NCBI GenBank assembly: GCA_947462425.1
Contig: CANHPI010000005.1
Coordinates: forward strand, 1-20,852
Source of the DNA: Bacteroidota bacterium
GTDB taxonomy: Bacteria > Bacteroidota > Bacteroidia > B-17B0 > B-17BO
DNA: 20,852 bases
Reading direction: 5' to 3'
Numbering within the stretch: position 1 is the first letter of the stretch; each line of letters begins with the position of its first letter. The notes under the pieces were generated by a model. The model was not told the origin of the DNA. It made no database searches and saw nothing but the letters and a program-made list of their open reading frames with translations. Position numbers and translations under genes: made by a program. Shown one piece after another: positions 16,293 through 20,852 of this stretch.

Positions 16293-16328
16293 TTCGCAAC
16301 AATTCGCAACAATTCGTAACATTCGCAA
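16293..16328 (+). repeat. TTCGCAA cluster 7
   Basis: Exact TTCGCAA at 16293, 16303 and 16322, with TTCGTAA at 16313 keeping the ~10-bp phase. This is the last cluster before the replication genes. Confidence 0.8.
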
Positions 16329-16331
16329 CAA

Positions 16332-16381
16332 GCTTAACCATGTGGCTTAACCTAAAATAGGTTTACACAAAAAAGTGTAAA
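16332..16381. repeat. GCTTAACC direct repeat and TTTACAC hairpin
   Basis: GCTTAACC occurs at 16332-16339 and 16345-16352. Just after, TTTACAC (16362-16368) and GTGTAAA (16375-16381) form a perfect 7-bp stem with an A6 loop. A degenerate copy of this block (CTAAAATAGCTTTACACAAA) lies at about 15096-15115. Confidence 0.55.
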
Positions 16382-16644
16382 ACATGTATTGAAATATTTG
16401 TAAATTAATTTCAGGAATAGATATAAGCTGTAAACCTATTGCAGTATTAATTGCATTGCATGTAAACTTTTTTCAGGACTAACTAATTGTTAAAGAGGAA
16501 TACTTAGCTACCAAAGATGTAAGTAATTAATAAATTAATTGTTTTCAAAAGAGCAGTTTAATAATTTTTATAGATGAAGGTGAATAGCTATGAATTGGAA
16601 TGGTTTAATTAGATACACTCAGCGTATTCAAGCTAAAAATAAAA

Positions 16645-16871
16645 TTGTCGTAAGAAAAATTCACTTATTTCTTTGTATTGTATTGATTTATAGTGACTAA
16701 TCATCTTTTTTAGTCACGACAAATTACGACATGTGGTTTTTAATATACTTATTTTCAGGTATTTATATTTTAAAAAGCAGGACAAAATTTGTCTTTTGTT
16801 TACGACATTTAATGTCCTACTTTTTGATTTTATTGGTATTAGTAATCAGACAGTTATAATAAGTTTGTCTG
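16645..16871. promoter_or_regulatory. Cluster of dyads near the end of the replication operon
   Basis: Several short inverted repeats lie close together: TTGTCGTAA (16645) opposite TTACGACA (16724, again at 16800); GTGACTAA/TTAGTCAC (16693-16717); GACAAA-A-TTTGTC (16781-16793); GACATT-T-AATGTC (16804-16816); CAGACA/TGTCTG (16847-16871). The recurring GACA/TGTC half-site suggests a protein-binding region, possibly an origin, oriT or recombination control region. No function can be assigned from sequence alone. Confidence 0.45.
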
Positions 16872-16958
16872 GATTTGTCACAAGGAATGGTAGATTTAAA
16901 TTGCTGTATTATAATGTTTTGCATAACTATTTTTGGGGGGAATAATTAGTTCAAGACA

Positions 16959-18386
16959 TTAGTTAATATTAGCACCAAATATTTTAGTATATTTAATCAT
17001 CCATTTCTTTAAATCCCTTTCCATTTGCTTGGCTAAAGCTGGGTCGGATTTAGGCTTCTGGTTTGCGTAAACAATTTTTGCCATTTTTAAATTAGATAAA
17101 TTGCCTTGCTTAAACAGTTTTGCAGCAAGAATTACTTCCTGTGGAGCAACGTTGGAACTCTTGACTTTTTCATAAGCTAAAATTGCTTCTTTATTGTAGT
17201 ATTCTCCAAGCTCAATGGCTCTTTTCATTACATTCAAGCCTGTGTATTCCTTGTCATTAAAGTAAGGATTAAGCTTTTCATTAACAATTTGAGCGTCTAG
17301 GCATTTATCAGACACGGCTAAAATGCCACAAAACCTTAATACATATTCCTTTATTTTACCTAAAATACTTGAAGCAGTATCTTTTTCATCAATATCCTGC
17401 ATTATATTAATAGTATCAATCTTTGAATTGACCCAGTTTTCATAAAGTTCCGATGCCTCTTTACTTATAATAACCATTTTAGGAATAAGGTCATGCTTAT
17501 CAACTTTAAGATTATGATAAATCGTTTTGATACTTTCATAATGATACCAATCTGTTTTATAAGGCATTTGAAATGTGGGGTTGGGTTTTGCAATTAAATC
17601 TTCATGATGTGTTGCAAATAACAACCTAAAAATAAAACCACTGGTATCCCTGTTATTATCGAAAAACTTTGGTAATACTTTATGTTGTGTTCCACCAATA
17701 ATATTTACAAATGGTCTTCTATTAACAGATTTTACTTTTCCAGCTCTAATAAGAGTGTAAGGTGAGCAATTCCAAGTGCTTAAATAAAATTGCTCATCCG
17801 TACCTTCTTTTTTGCTTAGTTGGTTTAATCCATTAATCCACTCTAAAAGTTCATCAGCGTGTTTTACTATTCCCTTAGGATTATCTGGTAGGATACTTTT
17901 GGTTAAAGTTGGTATATGCACATCACGAATAACTAATGTATCTAATTTTACATCTTTTAATTGGCCTTCATTTAAGCCACTACATTTTTTATCCCATTCA
18001 ATGTCAAAAGCATCTTGTATATCAAAAATTGGCTCGTAAATTTTCTTAATTGCTAAACTTTTACCACAACTCGATATACCAACTAGACCAGCCCAAACTA
18101 CCAAGAAAAGACAATCAATTCCGTTCGTACTTACTACATAACTAGTTCCAATAGCTGTGCTGTAGGCAGAGAGTAGGGTAGTGCCAATAAAACTTGGTGG
18201 AATATCATAACCATCTTTACTACAAAGGAAATTAATGTAACTTTTTATATTTGGATGGAAAACATGCAGAGGAAAGGGATTTTCGATACGATTTCTTCTA
18301 ACAATCTCTGATTGTATATCCAAATTAGAGTATGTACTTAAACCATTCTCTGACTTAATAAAATTTTCAAAATTTAAATTTTTCAT
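16959..18386 (-). CDS. DUF3987 P-loop ATPase/helicase-like protein of an integrative element
   Basis: This 475-residue DUF3987-family protein has Walker A GISSCGKS at residues 103-110, after a hydrophobic strand (CLFLVVWAGLV). A Walker B-like segment is GIVKHADELLEWI (Asp178-Glu179), and IIGGTQHKVLPKFF at about 229-242 corresponds to the conserved post-Walker-B strand. The C-terminus (about 300-475) is helical and may be a DNA-binding or lid region. In Bacteroidota such proteins are encoded on integrative and mobilisable elements next to excisionase-like genes, and are thought to act in element replication. Many relatives carry an N-terminal primase-like part; here it is absent and a DnaB-N-like protein is encoded 3 bp upstream. 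The ATG at 18386 directly follows that gene's stop, so the two are translationally coupled. Confidence 0.85.
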   Translation of the reverse strand: MKNLNFENFIKSENGLSTYSNLDIQSEIVRRNRIENPFPLHVFHPNIKSYINFLCSKDGYDIPPSFIGTTLLSAYSTAIGTSYVVSTNGIDCLFLVVWAGLVGISSCGKSLAIKKIYEPIFDIQDAFDIEWDKKCSGLNEGQLKDVKLDTLVIRDVHIPTLTKSILPDNPKGIVKHADELLEWINGLNQLSKKEGTDEQFYLSTWNCSPYTLIRAGKVKSVNRRPFVNIIGGTQHKVLPKFFDNNRDTSGFIFRLLFATHHEDLIAKPNPTFQMPYKTDWYHYESIKTIYHNLKVDKHDLIPKMVIISKEASELYENWVNSKIDTINIMQDIDEKDTASSILGKIKEYVLRFCGILAVSDKCLDAQIVNEKLNPYFNDKEYTGLNVMKRAIELGEYYNKEAILAYEKVKSSNVAPQEVILAAKLFKQGNLSNLKMAKIVYANQKPKSDPALAKQMERDLKKWMIKYTKIFGANIN

Positions 18387-18389
18387 ATG

Positions 18390-19115
18390 TTAAAACGGGG
18401 CTTCAGTAGAATTTAAATTGTTAGAACTATCAGGCCAATGCTCAATTTTATTTGAATCAGAGGTAAAATTCTTAAGAAATTGATTGGTAGAATCAGATGC
18501 TTCTAAAGTAAAATCTTTACGAATATCAAAACATCGTAATTCGAGTTCATCGGCTATCTTTAGAATAGGTTGATAAAGTTCGCTTTGATTAGGATATGTT
18601 AAATTTAAGAAGATAACCGCTTCGTCCAAAATTTCCAATGGATCGCAATCAAAAGGTAGTAAACTTTCTCTAAAATAGTTTAAATCCACTAAAAGATCAA
18701 AAGGCAAAGAATTGTTTTGCAATAACAGATGCAATTGTTCCAGTAACTGATTGTGAATACTAAGTTGCGCTAATAGCAATGCAGAATACTCTAAATTGGA
18801 TGTGTTTGAATTAAGTAAAGTTAAATCAATCAAATATTTACTAATTATGGTATACTTTTCCTTTTCAGAATCCTTAGTAGCTTTAATTTCAATAAGCATT
18901 TGTTTGCTTACACTAATTTGATCAATAGGTTTACTATTTTCATGTAAATACTGAAGAGCACTAAAAACAACCTTGTTTCTGATTCCAAAATCTGTTCTAA
19001 GTAAATACTTTTGAATTTTACTAAAGTTGTTTTGTTCCTGAATACAGGCATCAAGGACAACACACTCAATTTCGTGTTTTAATGAGTGAATTTTGAGGCT
19101 ATGTATTTCTTTCAT
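18390..19115 (-). CDS. DnaB N-terminal-domain-like protein
   Basis: The 241-residue protein resembles the helical N-terminal domain of replicative DnaB helicases over residues ~12-135. The pattern is KHEIECVVLDACIQEQ, then YLLRTDFGIRNKVVFSALQYLHENSKPID, then a late helix pair (YLIDLTLLNSNTSNLEY). In DnaB, this domain makes the hexamer collar and contacts primase. No Walker motifs are present, so it lacks the motor; that would be supplied by the DUF3987 ATPase 3 bp downstream. The C-terminal ~100 residues are acidic and end in a low-complexity Ser/Asn-rich tail. The start overlaps the stop of the HTH gene by one base (TAATG). The similarity is judged by eye at the fold-pattern level only. Confidence 0.6.
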   Translation of the reverse strand: MKEIHSLKIHSLKHEIECVVLDACIQEQNNFSKIQKYLLRTDFGIRNKVVFSALQYLHENSKPIDQISVSKQMLIEIKATKDSEKEKYTIISKYLIDLTLLNSNTSNLEYSALLLAQLSIHNQLLEQLHLLLQNNSLPFDLLVDLNYFRESLLPFDCDPLEILDEAVIFLNLTYPNQSELYQPILKIADELELRCFDIRKDFTLEASDSTNQFLKNFTSDSNKIEHWPDSSNNLNSTEAPF

Positions 19116-19420
19116 TATACTCTGCCTCCCTCAGAAACTAGTTTTTGCAGTTCATCAACTGAATAAAACACTTTTGAACCTACTTTAGTAAACTTTAGCT
19201 GACCAGACCTTCTCATTAGCCAGAACCAAGTTCCTTTTTTACCAACCAAGTTCATGGCCTCTTTTTCGGTAATGTGATTCAGTGATTCTGAACCAATACC
19301 TTTTTTTGATTGTGATAATGCTAGAATTTCACTTAGCATTTTTTCGATTGCCTCAAGTCTTTCATAAGGCACCATAACGAATCCTTGTTCGTTTCTTTGA
19401 TTTAATTTGTATTTTTCCAT
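19115..19420 (-). CDS. Excisionase-like helix-turn-helix DNA-binding protein
   Basis: This is a 101-residue protein. A short N-terminal helix (YERLEAIEKMLSEILAL) may pair chains. The C-terminal half is a MerR/excisionase-type winged HTH: ITEKEAMNLVGKKGTWFWLM, then RRSGQLKFTKVGSKVFYSVDELQKLVSEGG, with the FTKVGSKVFYS wing typical of this family. Such proteins are universal in Bacteroidota integrative elements, where they regulate excision or replication genes. It is the first gene of a tightly overlapping three-gene operon with the DnaB-N-like and DUF3987 proteins. The 96-bp gap to the upstream gene probably carries its promoter; TAGATTTA about 40 bp upstream of the ATG is one base from the -7 consensus TAnnTTTG. 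Confidence 0.85.
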   Translation of the reverse strand: MEKYKLNQRNEQGFVMVPYERLEAIEKMLSEILALSQSKKGIGSESLNHITEKEAMNLVGKKGTWFWLMRRSGQLKFTKVGSKVFYSVDELQKLVSEGGRV

Positions 19421-19516
19421 CTTGTTATGAATTGTGGATGCAAGGTTAAATCTAAAGGGAAACGAAATTTTTTCAAGAATTGGTAGGGTGGGTAGGTTTT
19501 TTGAAAAAAAAATGTT

Positions 19517-20500
19517 TTAGGAAATACAGAGTACCTGTTCAGCTATTCTAATTTGCTTTTGCTCAAGGGATTGCTTAGTAGAGTTTTCATTAATTTTAAA
19601 GAATTCCTCTTCTTTTTCAGATGAAATTGCTAGAGGGTGTTCAAACAAGACTAAAATTTCATGCACTAACAGCATTTTCTTTCGCTGCTTTACTAAAGGA
19701 ATATTTTCAAAAATTTCTCGCGTTTTATCAAACTTAAATGATTCAAGTATGTCAATTTGTTCAACAACCTCAGCAAATTCCATAAGTATTTCACTATTCA
19801 AAGAATTGTTAAATACTTTATCATCTAGTTCCTGATATTTTCCGACAATGGTTATTAATTCGTTCATCATGTCAGGTGTAAGGAATAGGCTTAACATATT
19901 ATTGTTTATTCGAGAAACCGCCTTTTTACCAGTAAAATCGTTGACATCCTTCATTTTCATCTCCCATAAACTTGAAGCGTTTTTTATCGAACCTATAAAA
20001 TTAAAAATTATATCATTAACTTGGTTTTTAAAATCAGAATTTAAACTGTTATAGCAGTTTTTTAGAATAGTTAGTGCGTAGTAATCAAAAAACTCGGAGT
20101 AAATTTTTTGTATATCATAAAAATTGGTCTCTTTAATTTGATTTTTTCTGTTAAAATAATAAATCAATTCATAAAGTTTATTCCATTTTTTCCTGTCAAT
20201 TATATATTTATCAGTTAGTAGCTCATAAAATTTATAAATTAAATCTCCGATAATAATATTTTCAGGAGTATTCAACATTTTTATATTTTGAATTTTATGA
20301 GCAAAAACAAATGTATTTATAGCTAGATCACTAGATCCAAAAGGTTTGAATTTAAACGCTTCTGCAAATGTTTTTTGTGACGAATTGAGTTGTTCAAAAG
20401 ACTCCATTTCATTTTGAGGGATTTCCTCAACCAATGATTCATCAATATTATCTAGGTCAATTTTTTCAAATAATTCATCAAGTTTGTTTTTATTATCCAT
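19517..20500 (-). CDS. Hypothetical protein of the integrative element
   Basis: This protein has 327 residues from ATG 20500; a TTG two codons earlier (20506) is the only upstream alternative. It has no signal peptide or membrane span. The first ~35 residues are strongly acidic (DELFEKIDLDNIDESLVEE), and the rest is almost wholly helical, rich in Lys, Asn, Phe and Ile. It ends with a probable coiled segment (ENSTKQSLEQKQIRIAEQ). I do not recognise the family and see no catalytic motif. It is the first gene inside the probable right end of the element and is transcribed in the same direction as the HTH operon, with a 96-bp gap. Palindromes upstream (20520-20551, 20572-20585) may be its operators. 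A regulatory, structural or cargo role is possible. Confidence 0.7.
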   Translation of the reverse strand: MDNKNKLDELFEKIDLDNIDESLVEEIPQNEMESFEQLNSSQKTFAEAFKFKPFGSSDLAINTFVFAHKIQNIKMLNTPENIIIGDLIYKFYELLTDKYIIDRKKWNKLYELIYYFNRKNQIKETNFYDIQKIYSEFFDYYALTILKNCYNSLNSDFKNQVNDIIFNFIGSIKNASSLWEMKMKDVNDFTGKKAVSRINNNMLSLFLTPDMMNELITIVGKYQELDDKVFNNSLNSEILMEFAEVVEQIDILESFKFDKTREIFENIPLVKQRKKMLLVHEILVLFEHPLAISSEKEEEFFKINENSTKQSLEQKQIRIAEQVLCIS

Positions 20501-20519
20501 GTGCAATCTAAGTTTAAAT

Positions 20520-20551
20520 AGAATCAGTAATTAATACCAAAATTTGATTCT
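20520..20551. promoter_or_regulatory. Inverted repeat AGAATCA/TGATTCT upstream of the 329-residue gene
   Basis: Perfect 7-bp arms at 20520-20526 and 20545-20551, 20-50 bp upstream of the ATG at 20500. That places it where the minus-strand promoter should be, so it is a candidate operator. Confidence 0.45.
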
Positions 20552-20571
20552 GTATTATTGTAATTAATATT

Positions 20572-20585
20572 TAAATTGCAATTTA
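20572..20585. promoter_or_regulatory. Perfect 14-bp palindrome TAAATTGCAATTTA
   Basis: The 14 bases are their own reverse complement. The site lies about 75 bp upstream of the minus-strand gene and is a candidate repressor site. Confidence 0.45.
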
Positions 20586-20712
20586 GTTAATAGAACAATT
20601 AGATTTATCGGTTTCTGATTTTTTAGTGTCTAATAATTTGGATAAATTTCAGGATTAATGGCTATAGATGCCTTTAAAATTATTTGTTTTAGCTTAAAAT
20701 TAGACGATAAAT

Positions 20713-20733
20713 GTTTGCCAAACGTTTGCCAAA
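20713..20733. repeat. Tandem GTTTGCCAAA sites near the element end
   Basis: GTTTGCCAAA occurs twice in direct orientation (20713-20722 and 20724-20733), 11 bp apart, one helical turn. It lies ~60 bp inside the tRNA-end sequence. This placement matches arm-type sites for a tyrosine recombinase or excisionase, which is inference. Confidence 0.5.
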
Positions 20734-20790
20734 TTATTGAAAGTGTATATTAAATTATTGATTTGTATGTTATTATATACACAAAAAGCG

Positions 20791-20806
20791 CCCCAGCGGG
20801 ATCACA
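20791..20806 (+). other. tRNA 3'-end fragment, probable attachment site (attR/attL)
   Basis: CCCAG (20792-20796) fits the 3' strand of a T-stem, CGGGATC (20797-20803) the 3' strand of a 7-bp acceptor stem and A (20804) the discriminator, followed by CA. The upstream bases (ACAAAAAGCG) do not form a T-loop or the rest of a tRNA, so only the 3' end is present. A transcription terminator starts two bases later. An isolated tRNA 3' end with its terminator is the usual scar of integration into a tRNA gene. The tRNA identity cannot be told, since the anticodon is absent; its 5' end should read GATCCCG. Confidence 0.55.
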
Positions 20807-20807
20807 T

Positions 20808-20837
20808 AAAGCTCTGAAGAAATTCAGAGCTTTTTTT
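20808..20837 (+). terminator. Strong intrinsic terminator behind the tRNA 3' end
   Basis: AAAGCTCTGAA (20808-20818) pairs perfectly with TTCAGAGCTTT (20823-20833) around a GAAA tetraloop, followed by a T7 run (20831-20837). It points to the + strand, although no + strand gene lies within 7 kb upstream. That fits the terminator of a tRNA now split by integration. Confidence 0.85.
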
Positions 20838-20852
20838 ATGCTCCAAAACATA

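Larger units (their letters stand above)
15010..16958. other. 1.95-kb gene-free repeat region
   Basis: No convincing coding sequence is present on either strand. The stretch holds palindromes P3-P6, NCGCAA clusters 3-7, long repeat copies B' and A', several extra hairpins and, at its right end, a group of GACA/TGTC dyads. These are listed separately. It is bounded by divergent genes: the OB-fold gene reads left from 15009 and the DUF3987 gene ends at 16959. Confidence 0.75.

Noticed and set aside
13744..16328. CRISPR array from the repeated TTCGCAA sequences
   Set aside because: Repeats are 7-10 bp with 3-6 bp between them, with no 25-40 bp spacers and no cas genes.
16590..16700. 36-codon frame preceded by AAGGTG
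   Set aside because: Short, its stop lies inside an inverted repeat, and Shine-Dalgarno-like sites are weak evidence in Bacteroidota. I cannot support it as a gene.
16733..16945. Plus-strand 70-residue reading frame
   Set aside because: It runs through the dyad-rich non-coding region, has phase-independent AT-rich composition and Phe/Ile/Leu-rich sequence without domain features.
13359..16958. Insertion sequence or transposase remnant in the repeat region
   Set aside because: No frame shows transposase motifs, and the inverted repeats are internal and many rather than a terminal pair.
20501..20506. TTG start giving two extra residues for the 329-residue frame
   Set aside because: ATG 20500 is two codons downstream and is the more usual start.

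Overview
The window is AT-rich DNA from a member of the Bacteroidota, and a marine or environmental Flavobacteriia/Chitinophagia-like organism fits best. Supporting signs are a T9SS type A sorting domain on a giant secreted protease, short signal peptides and lipoproteins of the Bacteroidota kind, A-rich leaders without clear Shine-Dalgarno sites, and a HTH/DnaB-N-like/DUF3987 gene set typical of Bacteroidota integrative elements. The species cannot be named from this sequence.

Region 1 (1-5522, + strand) is a restriction/defence block. It holds the C-terminal half of an MmeI/YeeA-like adenine methyltransferase (cut by the left edge), a DUF262-DUF1524-DUF4268 protein of the GmrSD type IV kind, and a PD-(D/E)XK nuclease 15 bp behind it. 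Region 2 (5523-7507) has a gene-free spacer followed by three small envelope proteins on the + strand: a secreted protein, a likely outer-membrane barrel protein and a lipoprotein. Region 3 (7508-13358) is a two-gene operon. A small lipoprotein resembling the M4-protease inhibitor emfourin ends 2 bp before a 1669-residue thermolysin-like (M4) protease. That protease carries four calcium-type CUB domains, a PKD-like domain, Ig-like repeats and a T9SS tail.

Region 4 (13359-16958) is mostly non-coding and is the strangest part. It is built from related units, each an imperfect ~40-bp palindrome followed by a diverged spacer and a phased cluster of NCGCAA heptamers, all in one orientation. Long stretches are duplicated (A/A', B/B'). 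Two minus-strand genes, a hypothetical and a secreted OB-fold protein, sit inside one of these units.

Region 5 (16959-20500, - strand) reads as the replication/control module of an integrative element. It has a 329-residue unknown protein, an excisionase-like HTH protein, a DnaB-N-like protein and a DUF3987 P-loop ATPase; the last three are tightly coupled. Near the right edge, the last 15 or so bases of a tRNA gene run straight into a strong terminator with no gene before them. This looks like the displaced tRNA 3' end left by integration, so the element's right boundary is probably near 20791-20806. No integrase, relaxase or intact tRNA is in the window, so the left boundary and the full extent of the element are unknown.
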